A stretch of DNA of 64,000 nt from an uncultured Planctomycetaceae bacterium (GTDB lineage: Bacteria; Planctomycetota; Planctomycetia; Pirellulales; Pirellulaceae). Within the stretch, counting starts at the first letter, position 1. The number at the start of each line of letters is the position of its first letter. Below the pieces are notes generated by a model that searched no databases, was not told the origin of the DNA, and was given only the letters and a program-made list of their open reading frames with translations. The stretch lies in the NCBI GenBank assembly GCA_937862885.1, contig CALMEE010000064.1, forward strand, positions 1 to 64,000, written 5' to 3'. Below, piece by piece: positions 44,014-53,586 of this stretch. A program made the translations under genes and the position numbers.

Positions 44014-45006
44014 ATGAAAAATCGAACGATCGGATTTCCCACGTCTGTCACACTGTTCGTTTCCTTGGCTATGGTTTGCGGAATCGGAAACACGACCGCA
44101 CAACAAGATTTGCGCCGCAACAACCCGGGCGATTTGCGCCGCAGTCACAATGTGCCGTCCGTCCGCAGCGAGACCGATAATCGGCAATTTGCGGAAGCGA
44201 GTCTCGGGCAAGTTAAAGGCGCGACAACGTATCCTGTGTCCAAAGTCGCCATCCCGGCGAGAGTCAGCGGGCCGATCGAGGCAATCTATGTTGCAGAGAT
44301 GCAAGAGATCGGGCCCGATGACCTGTTGGCTAAGATCGATACTTCTTTGGTTCAACTTCAGGTTGAATCTGCCAAGGTGCGCGCCGAGGCGGCTCAAGCA
44401 AAAGCGGCCGACGATGTCGCGATTCGCTACGCAATTAAATCTCGCGACCTCGCCAAAAAGGAGATGGAAATCAACCAGGGGCTGCAAAGGACGGGTGCAG
44501 CCACTCGGCAGGAATACGAACGCTCCAAACTCGCTTACGAACAGGCCGATTTGCAGATTGAGCGTAGCAGACACGAATTCGAAGTCGCGCAAAAAGAGGC
44601 CGTTGTTGAAGAATTTAATGTAAAGGCTGCCGAGACTCAACTGGCGCAGCACATGATTACTTCTCCCTTATATGGCAATGTGATCCAGCTGCATAAACAA
44701 CCAGGCGAATGGGTACGCGAAGGAGATGAGGTCTTTACCGTGATGCGCATGGATCGCATGCGCGTCGAGGGACTCGTTGAACTGAGAGATTATTCGCCGA
44801 GCCAGTTACTGGGCAGGCCGGTTACCGTCACCTTATCAACTGGTGGACGACAGGAACTCTTCACTGGCAAGATCGTGATGATCAATTTGGAAGGGTCGTC
44901 GTCTTCCTATCGTGTTCGCGCTGAGGTAGACAACCGTCGTGACACGCAAAACGTGTGGTTACTTCTGGCGAATGTCGGCGTTGACATGAGAATTCATCTG
45001 GAATGA
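44014..45006 (+). CDS. HlyD/RND-type periplasmic adaptor
   Basis: 330 residues. Signal peptide about 1-30 (VTLFVSLAMVCGIGNTTAQ). An adaptor core follows: lipoyl half KVAIPARVSGPIEAIYV, coiled coil with QAKAADDVAIRYAIKSRDLAKK (the classic length), second lipoyl half ITSPLYGNVIQLHKQPGEWV, and beta-barrel. The family is typical of efflux adaptors, and a CusB-like use is also possible. It follows the GAF-HlyD gene in an apparent operon. In related genomes such adaptors often precede an M50-type membrane protein; here a convergent CPBP protease follows instead. Confidence 0.82.
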   Translation: MKNRTIGFPTSVTLFVSLAMVCGIGNTTAQQDLRRNNPGDLRRSHNVPSVRSETDNRQFAEASLGQVKGATTYPVSKVAIPARVSGPIEAIYVAEMQEIGPDDLLAKIDTSLVQLQVESAKVRAEAAQAKAADDVAIRYAIKSRDLAKKEMEINQGLQRTGAATRQEYERSKLAYEQADLQIERSRHEFEVAQKEAVVEEFNVKAAETQLAQHMITSPLYGNVIQLHKQPGEWVREGDEVFTVMRMDRMRVEGLVELRDYSPSQLLGRPVTVTLSTGGRQELFTGKIVMINLEGSSSSYRVRAEVDNRRDTQNVWLLLANVGVDMRIHLE

Positions 45007-45061
45007 CTCTCGGCAGCACCCAACTTGTCTCGCGCTCCGCGTGCGAAGCAAATCGAGGCGT

Positions 45062-46729
45062 TCAGAGGGTGAATATCAGCAAGAACGTAATCGCTCCATT
45101 GTTCAAAGCATGCATGGTCATTGGCGCAATTAGGCTTCCACGCCATTCCCTGGCAAGGCTAAAACTGATCGCCAACATGCCCAGAACGGGAATCGCCAAA
45201 ATGCCTTGCGGATGAATCATGGCAAACACGATGGCATTGGCTGCCGCCGCAAATAAAACGCTGATCCATCGTCCCCAAAAATGACTCAATTCGCGCAAGT
45301 GACGATAGAGCAATCCGCGAAACACGATTTCTTCCAGTATCGGCGCAATGACAACCGCAGTCAGGAAGATGCCGAACAAGGTCAACCACGAATCGGAGTC
45401 GGCAACTTCTTGCAAGATTGGGTGGCTGGGTGACTTGGCAGGTGTCAACTCATCTACATTTTCAAATTGATTAGCCAAGGCGGTTAAAATCAGCACCACC
45501 ACAAGTGCTGCGGCGATAAAGGGCGCGGCTACCAGATAACTTAACAACCCACATACTACCTCTTTGAACGGATTTTTGATTGCAAGGCCAAGTTCATGCA
45601 GCATCGTCGGCAAACGCACTCCACGCAAAATTGGCCAAATCAACACACCAAGCGTCAACAACACGCCCAAACTCGCAAGACCGGTGGGAAGCGCGTCCCT
45701 GAGCAACGCCAACAACAGCGATATCGCCAAGAAGGCCAGAAACCACAAAGCAAACGTTTCAAGATAGATATCTCCATTTCTGCGTTGTCCATCAAATTCG
45801 AAGCGCAGGCGTTGGCTAAAGCATAACACGACAAACACAACAAACGCCGGGATACCCAGCAACACTACACAGACCGAAATGGTCAGGAAACCAAGTTGCA
45901 GCATCGCGGCTTGTTTTGCTTCCCGCAAAAGTTTATCCCGTTCTTTGGTATCTCTTGCGCCAGCAGGTTGTAACACGAGGCGGCCACACCAACCCAGTTC
46001 GCTGACCAGTTCTTTCTTCTCCCTATCAGTTAACGACAGTCCCTCCCAAATTTCGTCTTCATAATCATGCATTAGGTCTCGTAGCGAGCGTAGAATCGAC
46101 CTTTGTGTCTTGCTCGACTCGAATTGAAGTCGCTCGATCAATTGGTCAATGCGGTCCAAAGCAGACAGTGCCTGTTTGGCACCCTGCAATTCGTAGATCA
46201 CGATCGTTTCACAAAGACGTTGTTCAAGCGTGCGCGAAGAAACAAGTCCAGGAGGAGGTTCCGCAACGCTGGTCATGCTCAACAATTCACGCATGCCCAC
46301 GGCAACTTTGGCAGAGGAGTTCGCTTGAATCAAGTGTTGCTTGCCATCTTCTTGGTCTGCTCGATCACCCAAGAAAACGCTTACCGCGATCAAACAGCTT
46401 AAGCCCAAAATGAAAGCCCAGCACAGTCCTACGACAAAAAAGTTCCAGCGCCGTTCCGGTTTCGGGTGGTCTGGAAGACTTTGCGGAGGATCAACGCCTT
46501 CGTGCAGTACATGGATAACCACAGGGACCTCGTGCGCCCCTAGTTTATCGCCATTATCGTTAGGTTCTGATCCAACGGACACGTGTACTTGTTTATGGAG
46601 TGGGTTTTGTATTGACCTCTGCGGAAAGAAATAAGCCGGTTGAGAAACCGGTTTGAAAGCTGAGCCCCCTGCTCTGCTTATTGCTTCAATAGCCGTTCGT
46701 ACTTCTTTTTCACCCGTTGGAATCGCCAT
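45062..46729 (-). CDS. CPBP (CAAX/Abi) intramembrane glutamic protease with large N-terminal region
   Basis: 555 residues, polytopic. The protease motifs sit near the C-terminus: E466-E467 in LEEIVFRGLLYRHL, FAMIH, and MHALNNG. That is the normal order (EExxxR, FxxxH, HxxxN). The first ~300 residues form an unusual N-terminal region with a cytoplasmic stretch (1-95), one membrane helix and a long charged segment without known domain. ATG 46729 overlaps the preceding gene by 52 bp on the same strand, which suggests co-transcription. Confidence 0.88.
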   Translation of the reverse strand: MAIPTGEKEVRTAIEAISRAGGSAFKPVSQPAYFFPQRSIQNPLHKQVHVSVGSEPNDNGDKLGAHEVPVVIHVLHEGVDPPQSLPDHPKPERRWNFFVVGLCWAFILGLSCLIAVSVFLGDRADQEDGKQHLIQANSSAKVAVGMRELLSMTSVAEPPPGLVSSRTLEQRLCETIVIYELQGAKQALSALDRIDQLIERLQFESSKTQRSILRSLRDLMHDYEDEIWEGLSLTDREKKELVSELGWCGRLVLQPAGARDTKERDKLLREAKQAAMLQLGFLTISVCVVLLGIPAFVVFVVLCFSQRLRFEFDGQRRNGDIYLETFALWFLAFLAISLLLALLRDALPTGLASLGVLLTLGVLIWPILRGVRLPTMLHELGLAIKNPFKEVVCGLLSYLVAAPFIAAALVVVLILTALANQFENVDELTPAKSPSHPILQEVADSDSWLTLFGIFLTAVVIAPILEEIVFRGLLYRHLRELSHFWGRWISVLFAAAANAIVFAMIHPQGILAIPVLGMLAISFSLAREWRGSLIAPMTMHALNNGAITFLLIFTL

Positions 46730-47517
46730 TCGAGAAACACGAGGACAAACACGATAATTGCGACGCCGATGAGTTTAATCCATACGCTATCGGCAGGAAT
46801 AATTCTGTTGATCTGTTTGGCAAAGAAGAGCATTAAACCATTGCCAATCAGACTCCCAATAAGCACACCTAAAACCGTGACGACACGACCGAATCCCAAT
46901 AATCGACCAAAAATGGATCCGCCAATGCTGCCCGTTGTCGATGACGGAAAGACCACGAAACAGATCAAGCCTATAAACGAAAGACGCTTGATCCAAGGTT
47001 GTTTTTCCATCAAGTATTTACCATCGGAAACCAACATCGATACCTTGGGACCTAACCATGGCAGACGAAACATGAAGCCAATATGGAACGCGACAAAAAG
47101 TGCCACCGCAAAGTCCATGATGGTGACCATCGAGAACAGTTGAAAAGGGGACAAGCTGTAATCCGCAAAGAACCCCTCAAGTTGTTCCTTTTCGGTACCA
47201 CCGAGAATGACAAAGCGCCCCAACACCACGAAGGTGACAATTCCCGCGATCAAGTAATTGCGGGCGAGGTCAAAGCCCCATACGACTCCAATAAACGACA
47301 ACGTTCCACCAAAAATGATCATTGGTGAAAACAGGGTGAACCACCAGAAAAAGGGATACCTTCTTCGGAAGTCACGTTCAAATCGGGCGTAGGACGTGGC
47401 GATTTGGATTTGCAATTCGCGCGGATCGCCTGACTTCAAACCTTCCAGTTGGTCTTGGTTTTCTAAACTCAAGTTCGTTTCGGACATAGAATCGGTGCTT
47501 TGGGTCTCATCTCGCAT
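46678..47517 (-). CDS. small multi-drug export-like membrane protein
   Basis: 279 residues from ATG 47517 (a TTG at 47646 gives 322; ATG 47487 is also possible). Six or so transmembrane helices, with FPSSTTGSIGGSIFGRLLG and VVTVLGVLIGSLIGNGLML, resembling the Sm_multidrug_ex family (PF06695-like). A charged cytoplasmic helix (RFERDFRRRYPFF) precedes the helices. Function is not established even for the family. It runs into the CPBP protease gene with a 52-bp overlap, so the two may form a membrane module. Confidence 0.6.
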   Translation of the reverse strand: MRDETQSTDSMSETNLSLENQDQLEGLKSGDPRELQIQIATSYARFERDFRRRYPFFWWFTLFSPMIIFGGTLSFIGVVWGFDLARNYLIAGIVTFVVLGRFVILGGTEKEQLEGFFADYSLSPFQLFSMVTIMDFAVALFVAFHIGFMFRLPWLGPKVSMLVSDGKYLMEKQPWIKRLSFIGLICFVVFPSSTTGSIGGSIFGRLLGFGRVVTVLGVLIGSLIGNGLMLFFAKQINRIIPADSVWIKLIGVAIIVFVLVFLEWRFQRVKKKYERLLKQ

Positions 47518-47863
47518 AACAGTATCATGCCTGCTTTCGTCTAGAAAACGGGTGCTTATCGCGGCAAAGTATGCATTGGCATGCAAGATTCTACTAATAT
47601 CGTGTTGAACCGTCGACAATAACGGGGCGTTACCTTGATGGGTCAACCAACTGACGTGCCAGCAATTTGGCGTAAATTGTATCTCCTTGCTAACAAGATC
47701 GGCAAATCTGCTTTAGAAACCTGCCGGATTTTGTTGAGCATACGGCGACAACTTCATAATTCGTGTTGAGGTGGGCGCATTCCAGACACAAACAACATTC
47801 TTTATCTTCGTAGACGTCAAGTTTTGCGGTTGGTTTTGCCAAATTCTAAGCAATTTCGCCGTA

Positions 47864-49087
47864 CTATTTGCCTTTTTCCAGGAGCTTTTTACGCTGCCCG
47901 GCAACGCGATAGGGGAGACTCATGATCTTTAGGAATCCGCCAGCATCATCCTGGTTGTAGGTCTCCCCTCCCTCCATGGTGGCAATTTCGGCGTCGTACA
48001 GACTAAAGTCACTCTCCCGAGATACAACCTCAATATTTCCTTTATAAAGCTCCAGCGTAACTGTCCCGGTCACCGTTTTTTGGGCCTCATCGATAAATTT
48101 GCTGAGGGCTTCCATCTTTGGTGTATACCAGAGTCCATAATAGACCATTTCCGCTAATTCCGGGGACAACCGATTCCGCAGATGGTATAAATCTCGATCC
48201 AAGGTGAGTTGCTCCAAACACTGGTGGGCGGCATATAAAACGGTCATGCCAGGGGCCTCGTACACTCCGCGACTCTTCATTCCAACAAACCGGTTTTCCA
48301 CGACATCGATAATGCCTACGCCATTTTGACCGCCAAGTTTGTTCAGTTCAGCAACCATTTCATACGCGGAGCGGCGCTGGCCGTTGAGCTTGACAGGCAC
48401 CCCTTGCTCGAATTCAATCGTCACTTGTTCAGAACGATCTGGGGCATGACAGGGCCGTACTGTCATTGCGAATTCGATCAACGCCGCTCCGTGCGTTTGC
48501 ATATTTTCCAACTCGCCAGCTTCGTAGCTGACATGCAAACAGTTTTCATCGCGACTGTACGGTTTAGCAACGCTAGCGGTGACAGGTATCTTCCGTTCTT
48601 TGCAAAACGCCAACATCTCAGAGCGACCTGGAAACGTTTGCCGAAACTCACGCATCCGCCATGGAGCGACAATCTTGATCGACGGCTCCAAAGCAGTTGC
48701 CGCCAGTTCGAAGCGACATTGGTCATTGCCTTTGCCGGTTGCTCCGTGAGCAAACGAATCAGCCCCCACCTCGCGCGCGACTTCCACCGCCACTTTCGCA
48801 ATCAAAGGTCGAGCAATCGACGTGCCCATCAAATAGATTGACTCGTACTTCGCTTGCCACTTCAGCACGGGGAAAGCGAAGTCGCGGCATAGTTCCTCTT
48901 TTACGTCGACCGAACGTGCCGAATGTGCCCCGCAATTTGTGGCTTTGTCAAGTATCGCTTGTACATCCTCCGCAGGTTGGCCCAAGTCAACGTAAAGCGC
49001 ATGAACCTCATAGCCTTTTTCCAACAGCCATGACAAAATAACGGAAGTGTCCAGACCGCCTGAATAAGCCAAAACACAACTGGGCAT
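47864..49087 (-). CDS. argG: argininosuccinate synthase
   Basis: ArgG condenses citrulline with aspartate using ATP in arginine biosynthesis. The start at ATG 49087 (MPSCVLAYSGGLDTS) restores the normal ~407 residues; a longer frame to 49153 has no family support. Motifs: ATP loop AYSGGLDTS, HGATGKGNDQCRFE, GRSEMLAFCKERKIP, FVGMKSRGVYEAPG, and the C-terminal MSLPYRVAGQR. All substrate-binding residues expected are visible. Other arg genes are not linked. The start lies only 35 bp from the divergent NnrD gene. Confidence 0.94.
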   Translation of the reverse strand: MPSCVLAYSGGLDTSVILSWLLEKGYEVHALYVDLGQPAEDVQAILDKATNCGAHSARSVDVKEELCRDFAFPVLKWQAKYESIYLMGTSIARPLIAKVAVEVAREVGADSFAHGATGKGNDQCRFELAATALEPSIKIVAPWRMREFRQTFPGRSEMLAFCKERKIPVTASVAKPYSRDENCLHVSYEAGELENMQTHGAALIEFAMTVRPCHAPDRSEQVTIEFEQGVPVKLNGQRRSAYEMVAELNKLGGQNGVGIIDVVENRFVGMKSRGVYEAPGMTVLYAAHQCLEQLTLDRDLYHLRNRLSPELAEMVYYGLWYTPKMEALSKFIDEAQKTVTGTVTLELYKGNIEVVSRESDFSLYDAEIATMEGGETYNQDDAGGFLKIMSLPYRVAGQRKKLLEKGK

Positions 49088-49122
49088 AATTTTTGATCTC
49101 TGGAGTTTCTGTTCAAATAAAA

Positions 49123-50169
49123 ATGAATCACCACGAATTCCAACAAGTGGCAAAGAAGTTTCGTGCTGGGAAAATTTCGCTGTTAGAGTTTACCCAACAA
49201 GTCTTCCCTCGCGAAGGTGGTACCTTCGGAACCAGCGATTCGCCTCAACAGCCCGGGTCGGCGGGTGACTTTGCGTTGCGTGTTGGCGAGGCAATTTCCG
49301 CTTCTACTCCGCTTCGAGTTCCTCAACGAAAAAGGGATTGTCACAAAGGGGACGTAGGACGCCTTCTATTCATCGGCGGCTCGTTAGGCATGTCGGGCGC
49401 AATCGGTCTTTCCGGCTTGGCTGCCTTGCGCAGCGGTGCTGGCTTGGTATCGATTGCAACGCCGGATCTATGTCTCCCCCTGGTTTCTGCAGTTAGCCCG
49501 TGTTTAATGACGCGCCCATTGGTCAGCCAAAACGGCAAAATTGCCAAAGATGCGGCACGACATCTTGAAATATTGGTCGCCGAGCATGACGTTGTCGGTA
49601 TCGGCCCTGGCTTGGGACGCGAACCAGACCTCGATCAAATGGTTTTGCAACTTTACGAGTCGACGACGCGACCGATGGTCTGTGACGCCGATGCCTTGAA
49701 CGCTTTGGCAAGTCAGGAATCGTGGATTGCCCGCTCATTGGCCAAAGCAGGCCCCCGTGTTTTGACGCCACATCCTGGCGAGTTTGTGCGTCTCGCGCGC
49801 GAGACGTTTGACTCCAGACAAGCGATGTGCCAAGCCGCCCAGCAACTCGCTGCCGAGTCACAGACCGTGATTGTCCTGAAGGGTCACAACAGCCTGATCA
49901 CCGATGGAGTGCGGCAATATTATTGCCAAACGGGTAACCCTGGTATGGCGACCGCCGGTAGCGGCGATGTGTTAACTGGCATGATTGCAGCCTTGATCGG
50001 ACAAGGCTTGGATGTTTTTTCAGCTGCAGTCACCGGTTGCCATCTTCACGGCTTAAGCGGCGATTTGGCAATTGAAGTCTTGGGTGAGCATTCATTAATG
50101 GCTACCGATATCATTGATTTTCTACCCAAAGGTTTTTCGCGCTTGCGCGATTCAATAGCGGGGAGATAG
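49123..50169 (+). CDS. nnrD: ADP/ATP-dependent NAD(P)H-hydrate dehydratase
   Basis: NnrD (YjeF C-terminal/CARKD family) repairs hydrated NAD(P)H. 348 residues from ATG 49123. Motifs: RLLFIGGSLGMSGAIGLSG, VGIGPGLGRE, DALNAL, LTPHPGEF, VLKGHNSLITDG, and the catalytic-loop MATAGSGDVLTGMIAAL (Asp conserved). The first ~65 residues (MNHHEFQQVAKKFRAGKISLLEF) are an extension beyond the usual kinase-like domain. The epimerase NnrE is not in this gene. Divergent from argG with a 35-bp gap. Confidence 0.9.
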   Translation: MNHHEFQQVAKKFRAGKISLLEFTQQVFPREGGTFGTSDSPQQPGSAGDFALRVGEAISASTPLRVPQRKRDCHKGDVGRLLFIGGSLGMSGAIGLSGLAALRSGAGLVSIATPDLCLPLVSAVSPCLMTRPLVSQNGKIAKDAARHLEILVAEHDVVGIGPGLGREPDLDQMVLQLYESTTRPMVCDADALNALASQESWIARSLAKAGPRVLTPHPGEFVRLARETFDSRQAMCQAAQQLAAESQTVIVLKGHNSLITDGVRQYYCQTGNPGMATAGSGDVLTGMIAALIGQGLDVFSAAVTGCHLHGLSGDLAIEVLGEHSLMATDIIDFLPKGFSRLRDSIAGR

Positions 50170-50358
50170 GAGTACGTACCGCCGGGGAAATAGGGTTCGC
50201 ATGTTCCGATTCAGTTTGGTTCAGCTCGTTGCCATCTGGTCTGATGATGAGACCTGCGCATGCGGGAATTGAAAATCGCATCTGCAGAATTTTTGCTGCG
50301 GTGTATTAAGCCGGCGTTCGAAGTAAGTTCCTCCAATGACGCGATGCCAAGAGTGGCT

Positions 50359-51423
50359 TTACGGCGAGAATACAGGGAGAAAGTTGAGAGGCATTTGCAA
50401 AATGATGCTCGCCATGGCAGTGCCTAACTCGGGACCACCAACCCCAATAGACCATGATCCGTCGGCGGATTGTTTTTGCAGCAACTCCATGCGAATCGCA
50501 GGATACCACTCGTTCCAATATTCGCCCCCCGCATGCCACATAGCCTGGACGGCGTAGTATTGCGTATAAAAATAGTAATGGTCAGAGCTTCCGCTGGGAG
50601 GTTTGCGGGCCGACAAGTATTTGAGTGCCTTCTCAACTTGTTCACCTTCGTAAATGCCCGCACTGTAAAGAGACGTTACTCCAGCCGCTGTCATCGCTGT
50701 TGTTGAATGGCCGTTGATGGTGTAGCGAAAACTGCCATCTTGCAGGTTCTGACTCTTCTTAACGTAGTCAATGCATTTTGAGCGAACGGTATCGGAGACG
50801 GTAATTCCGGCATCATGTGCTGCGCGAAGCGCCATGATCTGGCACACGGTAATGGAAAGATCTGCATCCGAGGACGAAGGTTGGTACCTCCATCCGCCAA
50901 TTCCGTTTTGTGATTTGCAAGTTAGGGCAACTGCCCGCCGCAATTTCTCCTCGATTTCGGCTTTCATGGTCATGCCATAGGCTTGCGCGAGGAACAGCAT
51001 CGCGAATCCATGCCCATACATATTTTCGTGCACGGTGTTGTCGCCGCGCGTGATGTAGCCCGTATCGCGCGTATTGCGGAGCACAAATTCGATGCAGCGT
51101 TCGACATGCTGGCCGTAAAGCCCCTCGCTCGGTGCGTGCCCGCCGCACATGAATGCCAGCCCACCCAAACCGCAGACCGCCACTCCTGCAGCATAACTTG
51201 AATTCCCAAAGGCGCCTCGATTAGCGCCGTTGGTAATTTGTTTTCTGGCAAGATACGCGAGTCCCCGTTCCACGGCTGCGCGTACTTCCGGCGTGAACAA
51301 TTCCGCGGGGGACTTTTCATTAGCTGACCGTTTGCGATCAGCCAATAACGGATTTGCGCTACCAGCAGCACACGCTGCCCCGGCAGTGGTTCTCAATAAA
51401 AATTGGCGTCGATTAAACCGCAT
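50359..51423 (-). CDS. Tat-exported prenyltransferase/squalene-cyclase-repeat protein
   Basis: About 354 residues. ATG 51423 is chosen over 51483 because AGGAA lies 9 bp before it and the Tat motif RRQFLLRTTAGAACAAG follows at once. The body is an alpha-alpha barrel of QW-like repeats: AVERGLAYLARKQ, LTCKSQNGIGGWRYQPSS, YVKKSQNLQDGSFRYT, LLQKQSADGSWSIG. The acid-motif DxDD of true cyclases is not evident. Planctomycetes carry many such exported proteins of unknown role; a binding protein or a glycan-active fold is as likely as terpene chemistry. Confidence 0.8.
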   Translation of the reverse strand: MRFNRRQFLLRTTAGAACAAGSANPLLADRKRSANEKSPAELFTPEVRAAVERGLAYLARKQITNGANRGAFGNSSYAAGVAVCGLGGLAFMCGGHAPSEGLYGQHVERCIEFVLRNTRDTGYITRGDNTVHENMYGHGFAMLFLAQAYGMTMKAEIEEKLRRAVALTCKSQNGIGGWRYQPSSSDADLSITVCQIMALRAAHDAGITVSDTVRSKCIDYVKKSQNLQDGSFRYTINGHSTTAMTAAGVTSLYSAGIYEGEQVEKALKYLSARKPPSGSSDHYYFYTQYYAVQAMWHAGGEYWNEWYPAIRMELLQKQSADGSWSIGVGGPELGTAMASIILQMPLNFLPVFSP

Positions 51424-51483
51424 TGTTCCATTCCTGACCCGGACAAAGGCTGGTGCCCGAAGGACGAGCCGCCTAGTGTCCAC

Positions 51484-51891
51484 CTAGATTTTAGTCACTT
51501 TCGAGAACAATTAAAACAAGGATTTGCGACGACTCCCCGGTCAAAACGTTGTCCAACAGACAACAGCGGACAAAAAATGTTGCAGCCAATATTCGGAACT
51601 TCGCTGACTAGCGTGCGTTTTGTTGGCGATTGCACCCGAAAGGAGAAATCGCCTGGCATAACCATGGCGATCATTTGACCTACAAGAATGGACTTCGCTT
51701 TATCTGAAAGCGACGTCACATCAACTTTTGATCTTCCAGTAGAAGAGCATGATGCGCGCACAAACCAGCCTTAAATCACGAGCGTAACAGGGACTCGATA
51801 AATCAAGTGCTCGGCTCTTGGTGGCCCGAACACGTAAGACGGTACAGACGCGATTTTACTATTCTGCTTCGCAGACGACTTTTCCGAGAGT
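51484..51891. other. intergenic, no gene seen
   Basis: 408 bp between the cyclase-repeat gene (start side) and the 3' end of the phosphatase gene, both minus strand. Open frames here (51495-51761 minus) have no recognisable features. Confidence 0.35.
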
Positions 51892-53586
51892 CTACTTGGG
51901 GATCATGCGACTTAAAATTACGAGACAAATATCATCGGTTTGTTTGGCACCCTGCATGAACTTTTTCAGCCCGCTGGTCAGTGTATCGCCAACGGAAATC
52001 GCAGATGAGTCTTTGACGGATTTTATTGTCTCGACCACGCGGAAATTGCCGAACATTTCGTTATCGGCATTATGCGCCTCATTGATTCCATCGGTGTACA
52101 GCGCAACAACATCGCCAGGCTTTAGTTCCAATTCGATTTGTCGGTATTCATAGTCATCAAAAATGCCAATCGGCAATCCGGAAAACTCTGAACTTAATTG
52201 TTCTGTCGTTCCATCTTGTCGCCGGACGATTGGCGGGAGGTGCCCGGCATTCACGATTGAGCAGACATGTTTGACAGGATCGAGGACCACAAGCACAACG
52301 GTAATAAAACGATCCAATTGCAGGCCGGAAATTGACCGATTGAGTTTGTTCATGGCTTGCGATGCAGAAGTCGCTGTGGCCAGCGCGAAGCGAACTTCCG
52401 CAGAAAACTTGGCCATCAACAACGCAGCTGCTACGCCATGACCCACCACATCTGCCACAATTAAAGCCACTCGGCCATCTTCAAGCCGCACGTAATCGAA
52501 ATAATCCCCTCCGACTTTATCGGCGGAGCGGTAGTAGTCGTACAGTTCATAATCGACGACAGGGGGAGGATCACTGGGCAGCAGCCGATGTTGGACCTCG
52601 TGGGCGAGTTCCAAGTCTCGGTCCATGGCTTGCTTTTGCAAGGTGGCCTGGTGCAGCCTCGCATTGTCGACTGCCAGCCCAGCTTGCATGGCCACGGTAA
52701 TCAAGATTTCCAAGTCCTCTTCCGAAAAGCCGACGGCGTTACGCAAAGTATCTAACTGGATAACGCCGAGTGATTTTCCATCGGCATCAATTAGCGGTGC
52801 ACACATCAAACTGCGAATCCGAAAGTCGGAGATGCTCTGGCTTAAATCAAAACGAGAATCTTCCGCAGCATCAGCACTAATAATGGCTTGTTGGGAATCC
52901 AGGACATGCTTGACAATTGTGCGGCTCAATCGAATGTTTTCGTCATCCGCAGCACGACGGACTTTTGATGCCAAAGGCAATAGTCCTTGCTTTTCATCGA
53001 CGAGCACGATTGAGCCGCGGTCGACTTGGCGAAATAGATTGAACAGACAGTCGAGCACGCTGGGTAACACTTCCTCCAAACTGACGGTTTTGGCTAAGGC
53101 CCGCGTGATTTCCATGACGGCATTGAGTCGCGCTTGCGGGCTGACACTGTGCGAGGCACTCTCATAATGCGAGGCCACTTCCATTTGGCTCATGATCGAT
53201 GGGTAACTCGACTCATGCACATCATCCAACAAGACCGAGGCCATGGAACCGGAAGCATTCGGTGGGCCGGTAGGGCGATGAGCTGAATCATCAGCTTCCT
53301 CATTGATTTGAAATGTGAAATCTTGCTCGCAAATTTGAATTCGGTCGCCATCCAACAGGCGCGTCGGCTGATGCACGGGACGATTGTTCAAGTAGGTCCC
53401 ATTGCGGCTGTTCAGATCCTCGACAAGGTAATGTCCTCCGTGCTCATAGATCTTGGCATGTTGTCGACTAACGGCCCCTTCGTCGAGTACGATTTCGCAA
53501 CTAGGATGCCGTCCGATGACGACTTCACTTTGGATCGGAATCTTCCGTCTTGGTCCTGACTTATTCTCTGTAATGATGAATGCCAT
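51892..53586 (-). CDS. FHA-GAF-PP2C (SpoIIE-type) phosphatase
   Basis: 564 residues. FHA domain (about 10-90): IGRHPSCEIVLDEGAVSRQH and DLNSRNGTYLNN, which binds phosphothreonine. GAF domain (about 155-315): VDRGSIVLVDEKQGLLPLA, MCAPLIDADGKSLGVIQLD. SpoIIE PP2C domain (about 335-560): GGDYFDYVRLEDGRVALIVADVVGHGVA, FITVVLVVLDP, GDVVALYTDGINEA, with metal Asp residues conserved. It dephosphorylates Ser/Thr, probably of an anti-sigma antagonist. FHA suggests it is recruited by a Hanks kinase such as that near 2 kb. ATG 53586 has AGAGGA upstream. Divergent from the histidine kinase. Confidence 0.93.
   Translation of the reverse strand: MAFIITENKSGPRRKIPIQSEVVIGRHPSCEIVLDEGAVSRQHAKIYEHGGHYLVEDLNSRNGTYLNNRPVHQPTRLLDGDRIQICEQDFTFQINEEADDSAHRPTGPPNASGSMASVLLDDVHESSYPSIMSQMEVASHYESASHSVSPQARLNAVMEITRALAKTVSLEEVLPSVLDCLFNLFRQVDRGSIVLVDEKQGLLPLASKVRRAADDENIRLSRTIVKHVLDSQQAIISADAAEDSRFDLSQSISDFRIRSLMCAPLIDADGKSLGVIQLDTLRNAVGFSEEDLEILITVAMQAGLAVDNARLHQATLQKQAMDRDLELAHEVQHRLLPSDPPPVVDYELYDYYRSADKVGGDYFDYVRLEDGRVALIVADVVGHGVAAALLMAKFSAEVRFALATATSASQAMNKLNRSISGLQLDRFITVVLVVLDPVKHVCSIVNAGHLPPIVRRQDGTTEQLSSEFSGLPIGIFDDYEYRQIELELKPGDVVALYTDGINEAHNADNEMFGNFRVVETIKSVKDSSAISVGDTLTSGLKKFMQGAKQTDDICLVILSRMIPK

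Noticed and set aside
43894-44652. 252-codon minus ORF
   Set aside because: Antisense shadow of the HlyD gene (44014-45006), whose frame has signal peptide and lipoyl motifs.
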